The translations under genes and the position numbers were made by a program. DNA of 18,014 nucleotides, taken from Sphingomonadales bacterium UBA1936. Lineage in GTDB: Bacteria > Pseudomonadota > Alphaproteobacteria > Sphingomonadales > Sphingomonadaceae. Position 1 is the first letter of the stretch, and each line of letters opens with the position of its first letter. The notes beneath the pieces were generated by a model that ran no database searches, was not told the DNA's origin, and worked only from the letters and a program-made list of their open reading frames with translations. Where the stretch lies: the NCBI GenBank assembly GCA_002336985.1, contig DDFE01000140.1, positions 1-18,014 of the forward strand. Direction: 5' to 3'. Below, piece by piece: positions 5,839-14,663 of this stretch.

Positions 5839-6627
5839 ATGTCGGCAAAAACATCCCCCGCGCGCCGCGCGGCGTTCCTGAAGGCGCTGGCCGAGACGGG
5901 CAATCACACCATCGCCGCCGCGCACGCGCGGGTGTCGCGGAGTTGGGTGACGCTGCACAAGACGAACGATCCGGATTTTCGCGCCGCGTGCGACGCGGCG
6001 GTGGCGCAGGCGGTGGAGGCCGCGCGGGCGGGCGGGACATCCACACCGTCGGTCAAATGGAAATTCGTGGATGGCGAAGAGATGGTGGTGCGCGCCGGCA
6101 ACGGGCGGCGGGCCGTCCTGTCGCAGGCGCGGCTGAACCAGTGGACGCCCCGCACGGAGGAAACATTCCTGCAAGCGCTGGCCATGACGTGCAACGTGAA
6201 AATGGCTTGCGCGGCGACGGGGCTGAGCGTCCCGTCAGCCTATGTCCGGCGGTCGAAATGGCCAGACTTCGCGGCCAAGTGGCAAGCGTCGCTGGAGGCG
6301 GGGTACGAGCGGCTGGAGGAGGCGATGCTGAGCAATGCGGTCAACACGCTGTCGGGAATGCCCGACCTGTCGCCCGAGGCACCCTTGGCGCCGATGGGCA
6401 TCAACGACGCGATCCAGTTGTTGCGGCTGCACAAATTCAGCGTGCGCGGCGAGGGCAACCGGCCGGGCCTTCGCCGGAAGTGGAAATCGCTGGACGACGT
6501 ACGCGCCAGCATCGTGCGCAAGCTGGAGCTGATCGAACGCGCGGCGGCGCGGGAGGCGCGGCGCACGGCGGCCGCGGCCGAAGCAAAGCGCGCCGGGGAC
6601 GATCATCCGGAATCGCGACCGGCTTGA
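5839..6627 (+). CDS. Tandem HTH protein resembling phage terminase small subunit
   Basis: This is a 262-aa basic protein of unknown role. Two similar helix-rich blocks are visible: FLKALAETGNHTIAAAHARV at residues 13-32 and FLQALAMTCNVKMACAATGL at 110-129. Each is followed by a SxSxVxxHK/SAYVRRSK-type recognition helix and a (D)PDF element, so the protein is an internal duplication of a terminase-small-subunit-like HTH. The tail (225-262) is Ala/Arg-rich and probably helical. The ATG at 5839 has AAGGGG 6-11 bases upstream. The open frame continues upstream to 5671, but that part crosses the methyltransferase promoter region and is rejected. There are no other phage genes nearby, so it may be a domesticated phage protein. 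A terminase role is only a guess. Confidence 0.7.
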   Translation: MSAKTSPARRAAFLKALAETGNHTIAAAHARVSRSWVTLHKTNDPDFRAACDAAVAQAVEAARAGGTSTPSVKWKFVDGEEMVVRAGNGRRAVLSQARLNQWTPRTEETFLQALAMTCNVKMACAATGLSVPSAYVRRSKWPDFAAKWQASLEAGYERLEEAMLSNAVNTLSGMPDLSPEAPLAPMGINDAIQLLRLHKFSVRGEGNRPGLRRKWKSLDDVRASIVRKLELIERAAAREARRTAAAAEAKRAGDDHPESRPA

Positions 6628-6679
6628 CCCGGACCCGGCAGGGGAGAACACTCGACCTGCAAAAGCCGGGAGCGTGGAG

Positions 6680-8737
6680 ATGGACCGACGTGAGTTTCTG
6701 GCGAGCGCCGCCGCGATGGGAATCGGGGGCGTCTGGGCGGCGCGATCGGCCGCGAAACCGTCGCGGATCGCATGGCGGGAGGATCGCGCGCATTATCCGC
6801 AGGGCGTCGCCTCGGGCGACCCTGACGCGCACAGCGTTGTGCTGTGGACCCGGCGGCCGTTCGACGGGGGTGAGCGCCACGCGCTGACGGTGGAGATCGC
6901 GCTGGATGCGGGGTTTCGCAGCGTCGTCGCCACGGCGCGCGCACCGATCCTGGCGGCGGCCGACTGGACATGCCGCGTGCTGGTCGGCGGCCTCCTGCCC
7001 GCGACGACCTATTGGTACCGGTTCACCGACGACGGCGGCACCGGCAGCCGCGTCGGGCGCACGATTACCGCGCCGCTCGACAGCGATCCGCGCCCTGTCC
7101 GCTTCGCCTTCGTCTCGTGCAACAGCGTGAACGAGGGCGCGCAGAACGCGTACCGCCGCATGATCTGGGAGGACGAGCGTGCGCCCGCCGACCGCAAGCT
7201 GGGCTTCGTGCTGCACCTCGGCGACTTCATTTACGAGGTCGTCGAATATCCCGACGAAGTGCCGCATCGCTATGCGCGCACCGTTTATGACCTCGGCCGC
7301 ATCCCCGACGGGCGAAAAGTCGGGAATTTCCATGTGCCGACCAACCTGGCCGGTTATCGCCATGTCTATCGCGCGCATATCGACGACCCCGACATACAAG
7401 ATGCGCGGGCGCATTTCCCGTTCGTGTGCATCGGCGACAATCACGAATTCTCGTGGCAGGGCTGGCAAAGCTTCATCCGCTATCCGGGCAGCGCGGTCGA
7501 ACCCGCCCAGCCGCTGCGCGTCGCCGCCAACCAGGCATGGTGGGAATATATCCCCTCGCGCGTTCGCAAGGCGTCGGGCGCCGGACTGGAACAGTTCGCG
7601 CCGCCCGCAGTCAGCAAGGCGCCGATCGAGACGTTCGACGATCACGGGTTCGGGACCGAACCCAACAACCGCACAGCAGTGGGCAGCATGACCGCCTATC
7701 GCGCGATGCGGTACGGCCGGCACGTCGACCTGATCCTGACCGACCATCACAGTTACAAGATGGCGGACCCGACGGACGGGCCAGAGGCAGCCGCGCTCGA
7801 TTCAGGGGACTATCCCGTCCTTCCGCAGGAATGGATGGAGATCGTCGACGGCGGGCGTGACTATGCGGGTGGCAAGCCGCCCGCGACCATCGCGATCGGC
7901 GACAAGACCATTCCCAATTTCCGCAAGGATGCGCCGGCCTTCACCGTGCTCGGCCGCGAACAGAAGGCGTGGCTGAAGGACAGGCTGACGCGATCGACGG
8001 CGACCTGGAAGATCTGGGCGCCGACCAATGGCCCGCTCGACATGCGGACCGACCCGCAGAACCTGCCCGCTGGGGTGGTGAAGGCGCACTGGCCGGGCAA
8101 GGGATATGGGACGTTCGGCGGCGGCGATTTCAGCGGTGCGTTCGCCGAGCGTGCGGAAATCTACGGTCTGGTCCGCGATAGAAAGGTCGCGGGCTTCGTC
8201 ACCATATCCGGCGACCGGCACAGCTTCTGGGCGGGCTATGCCGCGCCCACCTTGCCTCCCGCCGGGTTCGCGCCGGTCGGGATCAGCTTCATCACTGGAT
8301 CGATCTCTGCGCCCGGCATGGGTGAGGCCGTGGAGTTCCGGAAGGATTCGCCTGCGCTGCCGCTGTTCGTGCGCAAGGTGGCGGGCGCCGCGCCCGAACA
8401 TACGATCAACCTGACACTCAAGCGCGGCGTACGCGCGGCACTCGAGTATGCGGCGAGCGGCGACATCGCCAGGGCGCGGTCGCTGACCAATCCCGATGTC
8501 GCGCCGCACTTGGAATTCGTCGACATGGCAGGACACGGCTATGCCGTGGTCAGCGCCGGGCCGGATGCGATCGACACCGAATTCGTCTGTATCGTCCGCC
8601 CGATCGCACGGGCCACCACGCCCGACGGTGGCCCGCTCCGCTACCGCGTATCGCACCGTGCCGCCATGTGGCGGCCGGGCACTGCGCCGAAGCTGGAGCA
8701 ACGGGTGCTGGAGGGGGATCCGAAGCTTTCGATCTGA
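6680..8737 (+). CDS. phoD: Tat-exported PhoD-type alkaline phosphatase
   Basis: This 685-aa periplasmic phosphoesterase is likely to release phosphate from organic esters. A twin-arginine signal is at the N-terminus (MDRREFLASAAAMGIGG). The PhoD N-terminal domain begins HYPQGVASGDP (38-48). The metallophosphatase core shows FVSCNS (144-149), HLGDFIYE (179-186), GDNHEFSW (252-259, where DDHE is more usual), LTDHHSY (353-359) and ISGDRHSFW (509-517). The protein is longer than typical PhoD enzymes, from an insertion between about 260 and 330 and an extended C-terminus. ATG 6680 is favoured over the in-frame GTG at 6674 because GGGAG at 6668-6672 is 7 bases upstream and the Tat motif sits correctly. 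A TonB-dependent receptor follows 152 bp downstream, probably importing a related substrate. Confidence 0.88.
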   Translation: MDRREFLASAAAMGIGGVWAARSAAKPSRIAWREDRAHYPQGVASGDPDAHSVVLWTRRPFDGGERHALTVEIALDAGFRSVVATARAPILAAADWTCRVLVGGLLPATTYWYRFTDDGGTGSRVGRTITAPLDSDPRPVRFAFVSCNSVNEGAQNAYRRMIWEDERAPADRKLGFVLHLGDFIYEVVEYPDEVPHRYARTVYDLGRIPDGRKVGNFHVPTNLAGYRHVYRAHIDDPDIQDARAHFPFVCIGDNHEFSWQGWQSFIRYPGSAVEPAQPLRVAANQAWWEYIPSRVRKASGAGLEQFAPPAVSKAPIETFDDHGFGTEPNNRTAVGSMTAYRAMRYGRHVDLILTDHHSYKMADPTDGPEAAALDSGDYPVLPQEWMEIVDGGRDYAGGKPPATIAIGDKTIPNFRKDAPAFTVLGREQKAWLKDRLTRSTATWKIWAPTNGPLDMRTDPQNLPAGVVKAHWPGKGYGTFGGGDFSGAFAERAEIYGLVRDRKVAGFVTISGDRHSFWAGYAAPTLPPAGFAPVGISFITGSISAPGMGEAVEFRKDSPALPLFVRKVAGAAPEHTINLTLKRGVRAALEYAASGDIARARSLTNPDVAPHLEFVDMAGHGYAVVSAGPDAIDTEFVCIVRPIARATTPDGGPLRYRVSHRAAMWRPGTAPKLEQRVLEGDPKLSI

Positions 8738-8790
8738 AAGCCGAGCGCGACTTTCGCGGTTGACGAAAGATGACGAAAAGCTATGCTGCG

Positions 8791-8808
8791 TTGCAACATA
8801 ACTGTCAT
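8791..8808 (+). promoter_or_regulatory. Possible Pho-box-like site upstream of the TonB receptor
   Basis: CTGTCAT at 8802-8808 is a perfect PhoB half-site. Exactly 11 bp upstream is TTGCAAC (8791-8797), which matches it at only 3 of 7 positions. Position between a phosphatase and a receptor fits phosphate control, but the second half-site is weak. Confidence 0.25.
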
Positions 8809-8889
8809 CTGCGACGGTTACGTGTCCAAATCACAACGGTTTCGTCCGCCGGACGCCGCGACCAGTAATCTTCAGGGAATCCCCGTCAC

Positions 8890-11208
8890 ATGAAATCCAT
8901 GCGCTCGAAGCTGCTTCAGCACGCCGCCCTCTTTGCCGTCTCGATGCTCCCGGCCACTGCCTGGGCCCAGACCCCAGCCGACGACGCGGGCGACGACATA
9001 ATCGTGACCGCACAGCGCCGTTCGGAAAACGCGATGACGGTGCCGGTCGCGGTGTCGGTGCTGAAGACCGACCAGCTGCGCGATTACCAGGCCGCCGGTT
9101 CGGACACATTGCTGTCGCTGTCGGGCAAGGTCCCCAGCCTGTACGTCGAATCGACGACGGGCCGCATCTTCCCGCGCTTCTACATCCGCGGCCTCGGCAA
9201 CATCGACTTCTACCTCGGCGCATCGCAGCCCGTGTCGATCATCCAGGACGATGTCGTCATGGAGCATGTCGTGCTGAAGTCGAACCCCGCGTTCGACGTC
9301 GCGCAGGTCGAAGTACTGAAGGGTCCGCAAGGATCGCTGTTCGGCCGCAACACGACCGCGGGCATCATCAAGTTCGACAGCGCACAGCCGACGACCGATG
9401 GTTTCGCGGGGCAGTTCTCGGCAAGCTACGGCCGCTTCAACAGTGTCAACGTCGATGCGGGCGTCGGCGGTCCGCTGAACAGCGACGGCACCATCGCGTT
9501 CCGGATTTCGGGCCTCTACCAGCACCGCGACAATTTCATCGCCAATACCTACACGGGCGCGTCGGCAGACGGCACCGTGGGCGGCAACGACGTGCTGGGC
9601 GGTTACGACGAGCGTGACGTGCGCGCGCAGCTGCTGTTCAAGCCGACCGATGCGCTGAGCGTGCGCCTGTCGGGCCATTATCGCGATTACCAGGGCACCG
9701 CGACGCCGTTCTACCGCGGGTCGATCCTGCCCGGCGTGCGCCAGTCGTCGCCGACACTCAACCTGTTCGCCGTCGCCAATGACGAGGGCAAGAACAACCC
9801 ACAGGCGTACAAGACGCACGGTGCATCGCTGAAGCTCGACTACGACCTTGGCGGCGTGACGCTGACGTCGATTTCGGCGTGGGAACATGCATCGGGCTAC
9901 AGCCGCGGCGACACCGACGGCGGTGCGGCGGCGAATTTCGGCGGCGTCGGCTTCGGCCAGTCGCAGGGCAAGCTGCGCGGCCTCGACCAGCTGAGCCAGG
10001 AAATCCGGATTGCCAGCCCCGACACCGGCCCGTTCAAATGGCAGGTCGGCGGTATCTATTTCGACTCGCGTGACGACACCGAGTTCGACCAGCGCACGTT
10101 CTTCCTGACCACCGGGGGCAATCCGAACAACTTCGTGGTGCTGCACAACGTCAACACGTCATGGGCGGTGTTCGGCCAGGCGAGCTATGCGCTGACCGAA
10201 CAGCTGACGTTCAGCGGCGGCGTGCGCGTCACCAACGACACCAAGAACACCGACCTCGTCCAGCACCCGAACAGTGCGACGCTCAGCATTCCCGCCACGG
10301 CGCCGGCCTCTTCGTTCGGATGCGGCACCGCGTTCGTCTGCCGCCTGTCCGATACGCAGGCGAGCTGGGATGCGAGCCTGCTTTATCGCGCATCGGATGA
10401 CGTGAGCGTCTTCGCCCGCGTCGCACGCGGCTTCCGTGGCCCGACCATCCAGGGCCGCTCGGCGGTCTTCGGTTCGGCGTACACCACCGCCAACTCGGAA
10501 ACCAACACCAGCTATGAAGCGGGCCTGAAGACCGCGATGGCGAACAACACGGTCCACTTCAACCTGACCGGATTCTACTACAACGTCGACAACATCCAGC
10601 TGAACGGCAACGACAGCAACGGCAATGGGGTGCTGCTCAACGCGAAACAGGCAGTTGGCTATGGCCTCGAAGCCGAATTCGACGCACGGCCGACGCCGAA
10701 CCTGCGCTTCAATGCGGGCTTCAGCTGGCTGAACACCGAGATCAAGGATCCCAATGTGTTCGCACAGGTGGGTTCGGCCGTCATCGGTGGCGTCCCCACG
10801 CCGTCGCAGACGGTTCTCAACCCGCTTACCCCAGTCGGCACCAACTTTGTCGCGGCGATCAACGGCAATTCGCTGCCTAACGCACCCGAGTTCAACCTGA
10901 ACATCGGTGCGCGCTACGACCAGCCGATCGGATCGGGCGATGGCAAGCTGTTCATCGCGAGCGATTTCAACATGCAGGGCCGCACGCATTACGTGCTGTA
11001 CAAGTCGGTCGAATATAACTCGGTCGGCAATTTCGAACTGGGCCTGAAGGCGGGCTACAGCTTCGGACGGTATGAAGTCGCCGCGTTCGTCCGCAACCTG
11101 ACCAACGAAACCAACCTGATCGGCGTCATCGACACGTCGAACTATCGCGCCGGTATCTACAATGAACCGCGCGTGTTCGGCCTGACGATCAGCGGTTCGT
11201 TCCGCTAA
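8890..11208 (+). CDS. TonB-dependent outer-membrane receptor
   Basis: This 772-aa receptor for active uptake across the outer membrane is powered by TonB-ExbBD. A signal peptide is visible (1-26, cleaved after AWA). A TonB box DDIIVTAQRR follows at 35-44, then the plug domain with DTLLSLSGKVPSLYV, PRFYIRGLG and the diagnostic VEVLKGPQGSLFGRNTTAGII at about 140-160. The rest is the 22-strand barrel, with GFRGPTIQGR and the closing strand ending FGLTISGSFR. The closest type in memory is the large sphingomonad TBDR group with unknown ligands. The neighbouring PhoD suggests a phosphorylated or phosphate-linked compound, but this is inference. ATG 8890 has a weak CAGGGA upstream. An intrinsic terminator follows at 11225. 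Confidence 0.92.
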   Translation: MKSMRSKLLQHAALFAVSMLPATAWAQTPADDAGDDIIVTAQRRSENAMTVPVAVSVLKTDQLRDYQAAGSDTLLSLSGKVPSLYVESTTGRIFPRFYIRGLGNIDFYLGASQPVSIIQDDVVMEHVVLKSNPAFDVAQVEVLKGPQGSLFGRNTTAGIIKFDSAQPTTDGFAGQFSASYGRFNSVNVDAGVGGPLNSDGTIAFRISGLYQHRDNFIANTYTGASADGTVGGNDVLGGYDERDVRAQLLFKPTDALSVRLSGHYRDYQGTATPFYRGSILPGVRQSSPTLNLFAVANDEGKNNPQAYKTHGASLKLDYDLGGVTLTSISAWEHASGYSRGDTDGGAAANFGGVGFGQSQGKLRGLDQLSQEIRIASPDTGPFKWQVGGIYFDSRDDTEFDQRTFFLTTGGNPNNFVVLHNVNTSWAVFGQASYALTEQLTFSGGVRVTNDTKNTDLVQHPNSATLSIPATAPASSFGCGTAFVCRLSDTQASWDASLLYRASDDVSVFARVARGFRGPTIQGRSAVFGSAYTTANSETNTSYEAGLKTAMANNTVHFNLTGFYYNVDNIQLNGNDSNGNGVLLNAKQAVGYGLEAEFDARPTPNLRFNAGFSWLNTEIKDPNVFAQVGSAVIGGVPTPSQTVLNPLTPVGTNFVAAINGNSLPNAPEFNLNIGARYDQPIGSGDGKLFIASDFNMQGRTHYVLYKSVEYNSVGNFELGLKAGYSFGRYEVAAFVRNLTNETNLIGVIDTSNYRAGIYNEPRVFGLTISGSFR

Positions 11209-11224
11209 AAGCGGTGACCGTTCG

Positions 11225-11257
11225 AAAAGGGGGTCGCGGAAACGCGGCCCCCTTTTT
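11225..11257. terminator. Bidirectional intrinsic terminator between convergent genes
   Basis: AAAAGGGGGTCGCG pairs with CGCGGCCCCCTTTT across a GAAA tetraloop (11239-11242), with one G-T wobble. The A-run on one side and T-run on the other allow it to stop both the receptor (plus) and the DUF885 gene (minus, ends 11263). Confidence 0.85.
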
Positions 11258-11262
11258 CGTGC

Positions 11263-13068
11263 CTAGGCCATCCGCGCCCGCGCGACCTTTTCCAGCACGG
11301 TCAGCGGCATCGCGCCCAGCGTCAGGATGCGATGGAATTCCTTCGGATCCCATTTCGCGCCGGCCTTGCCCTTCGCTTCGTCGCGCAGTTTCGCCCAGAC
11401 GGTATGGCCGATCTTGTAGCTGCACGCCTGCCCCGGCCAGACGGTGTAACGGTCGATCTCGCCCTGGCTGCGGCCACGCGCGATACCCGTAGTCGCGATG
11501 AGGTAGTCGGTTGCCTTTTCACGGCTCCAGCGCTTCACATGCATTCCTGAATCGACGACGAGGCGCGTCGCGCGGAACAGCAGCGATTGCAGGTAGCCGA
11601 CCTGGCCCAGCGGATCGCCGTCGTACATGCCCATCTCGTCGGCCAGCTGTTCCGAATAGAGCGCCCACCCTTCCGAATAGCCCGAATAGAAACCGCGGCG
11701 GCGGAGCAGCGGAATGTCCTTGCTTTCGAGCGCCGACATGACCTGCAGGTGGTGGCCGGGAACGCCCTCATGATAGCTGAGCGTTGCAAGGCCGAACTTC
11801 GGGCGATCGAACGTATCGCGCAGGTTGATGAAATAGATGGCAGGCCGCGTGCCGTCGAGCGAGGCCGACTGGTAATAGCCGCCGGGCGACCCGGCCTGGA
11901 TCGCGGCGGGCACGCGGCGGACCTCGACCGGCGCCTTGGGCAACACGGCGAATTGTTCGGGCAGACGCTTGGTCATCGCCGCGACCTGCGCGCGAAGCTG
12001 TTCGAGCAACGCCTCTCGGCCGGGGTCCGTGTTGGGGTAGAGCTGGTCGGGGCGCTTGTTGAGTTCGACCATGCGCTCGCCGACGGTGCCCTGGGTCATG
12101 CCCTGCCCCTTGAGGATGCCGTCGATCCGTGCACCGATCTCCGCCACCTGGGCGAGGCCGAGCGCGTGGATCTCGTCGCCGGTCATCTCGGTCGTGGTCG
12201 CGGCACTGGCTGCGTCGGCGTAATAGGCGGCGCCATCGGGCAGACGCCAGACGCCGGCGTCATGAACCGCTTTCGCGCGAAGTTCGGTGACCAGCGCACG
12301 CTGCCGGTCGAGCGCGGGGAAGACCTTTTCCGCCATCAGCTGCGCCACCTTCTGCGCGCGCTCGGGCGGCAGGTTCGCGGCCTTCAGCTTCGCCGCGAGA
12401 TCTGTCACCGGGCCGCTCGCTTCAGGCGCCTGGTCGCGCACCGCCGCAAGCTGTTTGAGCGTGGTGTCGAGGATATAGTCGGGCGCGAACACGCCCATCG
12501 CGGCATCCGCCCGCTGGCGTTGCGTCTCCGCTTCGATCGCCATCGGAAACGCCTCGACGCGGGCAATATAGGCGTCGGCATCGGTCGCACTTTTCACGCT
12601 ATGCGTACCGGACAGGAAATCGGGCACGTCGCGATAGGCGCCCGACAACTGCGACAGCACATAGGGCGCATAGCGCCCGGCGCTTGCCCCGTATTTATAG
12701 CGTTCGCCCGCAATGACGCGGCTCAGGCTGTATTCGACGACGTCGTAATCGAGCTTGCCGGCATCGCTCAGGCTGTCGCGCGGGATCGCCTTCAGCGCTT
12801 TCAGTTCCTGCTTCGCTCGCGCGAATTCCTTCATCTCGCCGGCGCGGGACGCATCGCCCAGCTTCGATTTCAGCGCTGCTCGCGTGCCGGTATCCAGGCC
12901 CAGCGATGTCGCCTGTTCGGGGCTGTCATCCAGCCGCGCGTAAAAGAACTGGTCGAGCAGGGTACGAAGCCCCGCATCGCCACCCGCAGGCGCCGCGCGC
13001 ACGACCGATGGCAGCGCGGATGCGAAGGAGGCAAGGCTGGCGGAGGCGAGGAATTGGCGACGACGCAT
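11263..13068 (-). CDS. DUF885-family putative metallohydrolase, Tat-exported
   Basis: This 601-aa protein is of a family with metallopeptidase features but little biochemistry. The N-terminus MRRRQFLASASLASFASALP is a twin-arginine signal, so it acts in the periplasm or outer leaflet. The family signature HEGVPGHHLQ (433-442) is a HExxxGHH-type metal site, and EGWALYSEQLADEMG (466-480) supplies the further glutamates. The preceding PAIYFINL and LATLSYHEG strands are also typical. The length is normal for the family. ATG 13068 is chosen because GGGAG lies 8 bases upstream and the Tat motif follows directly. The open frame reaching 13149 would put 27 unrelated residues ahead of the signal. It is convergent with the receptor and shares its terminator. 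Confidence 0.88.
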   Translation of the reverse strand: MRRRQFLASASLASFASALPSVVRAAPAGGDAGLRTLLDQFFYARLDDSPEQATSLGLDTGTRAALKSKLGDASRAGEMKEFARAKQELKALKAIPRDSLSDAGKLDYDVVEYSLSRVIAGERYKYGASAGRYAPYVLSQLSGAYRDVPDFLSGTHSVKSATDADAYIARVEAFPMAIEAETQRQRADAAMGVFAPDYILDTTLKQLAAVRDQAPEASGPVTDLAAKLKAANLPPERAQKVAQLMAEKVFPALDRQRALVTELRAKAVHDAGVWRLPDGAAYYADAASAATTTEMTGDEIHALGLAQVAEIGARIDGILKGQGMTQGTVGERMVELNKRPDQLYPNTDPGREALLEQLRAQVAAMTKRLPEQFAVLPKAPVEVRRVPAAIQAGSPGGYYQSASLDGTRPAIYFINLRDTFDRPKFGLATLSYHEGVPGHHLQVMSALESKDIPLLRRRGFYSGYSEGWALYSEQLADEMGMYDGDPLGQVGYLQSLLFRATRLVVDSGMHVKRWSREKATDYLIATTGIARGRSQGEIDRYTVWPGQACSYKIGHTVWAKLRDEAKGKAGAKWDPKEFHRILTLGAMPLTVLEKVARARMA

Positions 13069-13275
13069 AGGTACTCCCGGGGATCGAAGATGTTCGGATA
13101 TACGCAAACTGAACGCGAACGACGGCCTTGTCGAGGGCGGCCAAAGCAAAACTACATGCGCCGCAAGAGGACATGCGGTTGAATTCCGATCATATCAGTG
13201 GAGATTAATGTCCGGACCTAGGGGGCGGGCGCAAAGGGGCGTCCGGCAATGGCCCGCAAGATTACGGAGTTCATG

Positions 13276-13521
13276 ATGAAGAAGCTCGTTACCCTGTCGC
13301 TCGTTTCCGCGCTGGCCCTGGGCGCTGCCGCCTGTTCGAAGCCCGCTACGAACGAAACCGTTGCCGAAAACGCGAACGAAGTCGTGGCGACCGAGGGCAA
13401 TCTGACCGAGAACGCGACCGCCGCCGACAATGTCGCGATCGACAACGCTGTCGATGCCGCGAACAATGCCAGCGCCGAACTGAACAACGCGGCCACGGCG
13501 AACAGCAGCAATTCGCACTGA
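13276..13521 (+). CDS. Small Asn/Ala-rich secreted protein, probable lipoprotein
   Basis: This 81-aa protein has a charged start (MKK), a hydrophobic segment LVTLSLVSALALGAAA and then Cys-Ser-Lys. The Cys is well placed for lipidation, but the box (AAAC) lacks the usual Leu at -3. The mature part is strongly enriched in Asn, Ala, Glu and Thr and has short NATAADN/NAVDAANNA-like repeats. It is probably disordered and on the cell envelope. ATG 13276 sits 6 bases after GGAG (13266-13269), and ATG 13273 is also possible. It is a type of gene common in sphingomonads with no known role. It is monocistronic and followed by a terminator. Confidence 0.75.
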   Translation: MKKLVTLSLVSALALGAAACSKPATNETVAENANEVVATEGNLTENATAADNVAIDNAVDAANNASAELNNAATANSSNSH

Positions 13522-13591
13522 TTTCGCAACGGCCGAATGCCGCGGCCACCGAAACCGAAATCGCCAAGGAAGGCTCCCTAGGCGTAACCTT

Positions 13592-13621
13592 CAGGCCCGG
13601 CGTATCGTCGGGCCTGTTTTT
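13592..13621 (+). terminator. Rho-independent terminator after the small secreted protein
   Basis: CAGGCCCG (13592-13599) pairs perfectly with CGGGCCTG (13609-13616), followed by five T. It separates the small gene from the serine acetyltransferase. Confidence 0.85.
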
Positions 13622-13646
13622 AAGTTCGATCGTTGTGGAAAAACCG

Positions 13647-14645
13647 ATGCCCCGCGAAAAAGTCATTGTCGCCGAACCGGATGCGCCGAACCATATCGAC
13701 ATCACGTCGGTGATCGCGGGCCTTCGCGATGCACGCGAACAATGGCGGACGGCCCATTCGCGCCATGCCGAATTCGGGACGCACGGTTTTCCGTCGCGGC
13801 GAGCGCTCGACCGGATCGTCGCCTCGATCGGCGCCGCCCTGTTCCCGCTGCGGCTGGGGCCGCCCGAACTCAATCCCGGCAACGAGGACGCATTTGTCGC
13901 GGCGACGCTGGAACAGGCCCTTTCGCAGCTGGGTGCACAGGTCAGGCTCAACCTGATCTATGCAGACAGCGACGCGACGGCAGAGGCGATCGAGGCGGAC
14001 GTGAATCGCATCGTCGCCGAGTTCGCCGCCGCACTGCCCGCATTACGCGCCGTGCTCGATAGCGACGTCCAGGCCGCCTACCTGGGCGATCCCGCCGCGC
14101 GTAGCGTGGACGAGGTTCTGCTCTGCTACCCCTGTATCATCGCGGTGGTGCATTACCGCATCGCGCACGAACTCTACCGGCTGGGCGTGCCGCTGGTCGC
14201 GCGGATCATCACCGAAATCGCCAATTCGCGCACCGGCATCGACATCCATCCCGGCGCGACCATCGGGAAAAGCTTTTTCATCGACCATGGCACCGGCGTC
14301 GTGATCGGCGAGACCGCGATCATCGGCGACCGGGTGCGGCTGTACCAGGCGGTGACACTGGGTGCGAAGAGCTTTCCCAGCGAAGCGGACGGCCGCCTGA
14401 CCAAGGGCAACGCCCGTCACCCGATCGTCGAGGACGATGTCGTCATCTATTCCGGCGCGACGATCTTGGGCAGGGTCACCATCGGCCGCGGGTCGGTGAT
14501 CGGCGGCAATGTGTGGATCACCAACGATGTCGCACCCTATACGACGGTCAGCCTGAGCATCGCAGACCTGAGCCAGAGCGATAACGCCGCCTGCCCCGAC
14601 GGCCCGCCGGACGGGCGCATGCATGTAATCGGCGAAGCGGAGTAA
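13647..14645 (+). CDS. cysE: Serine O-acetyltransferase (CysE/EpsC type)
   Basis: This enzyme makes O-acetylserine from serine and acetyl-CoA, the committed step of cysteine synthesis in the cytoplasm. The N-terminal half (to about 150) is the helical domain of the longer EpsC-like forms. The active-site region is DEVLLCYPCIIAVVHYRIAH and the catalytic histidine lies in GIDIHPGATIG. The left-handed hexapeptide repeats run through IDHGTGVVIGETAIIGDRVR to VIYSGATILGRVTIGRGSVI. The family length is about 300 aa and this one is 332. ATG 13647 is preferred over GTG 13635: both have poor ribosome-binding sites, but a GGA lies 7 bases before the ATG. The gene lies just after a terminator, so it has its own promoter, which I could not identify. 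It converges on the rut operon with an 18-bp gap. Confidence 0.92.
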   Translation: MPREKVIVAEPDAPNHIDITSVIAGLRDAREQWRTAHSRHAEFGTHGFPSRRALDRIVASIGAALFPLRLGPPELNPGNEDAFVAATLEQALSQLGAQVRLNLIYADSDATAEAIEADVNRIVAEFAAALPALRAVLDSDVQAAYLGDPAARSVDEVLLCYPCIIAVVHYRIAHELYRLGVPLVARIITEIANSRTGIDIHPGATIGKSFFIDHGTGVVIGETAIIGDRVRLYQAVTLGAKSFPSEADGRLTKGNARHPIVEDDVVIYSGATILGRVTIGRGSVIGGNVWITNDVAPYTTVSLSIADLSQSDNAACPDGPPDGRMHVIGEAE

Positions 14646-14663
14646 CGCTGCGGGAGAGGGAAT

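Noticed and set aside
6624..6652. TTGACC-17 bp-AACACT as a phoD promoter
   Set aside because: The -10 is poor and TTGACC overlaps the stop of the upstream gene. Too weak to call.
6437..7750. 437-codon minus frame over the phosphatase
   Set aside because: It is antisense to PhoD and the terminase-like gene, with no recognisable motif and biased composition.
8872..10146. 424-codon minus frame across the TonB receptor
   Set aside because: Composition is biased (His/Arg/Val-rich), no domain is visible, and it is antisense to a clear receptor.
11587..13182. 531-codon open frame on the plus strand
   Set aside because: It is the mirror of the DUF885 gene, whose Tat signal and metal-site motifs are unmistakable. 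Long antisense frames are expected at this GC.
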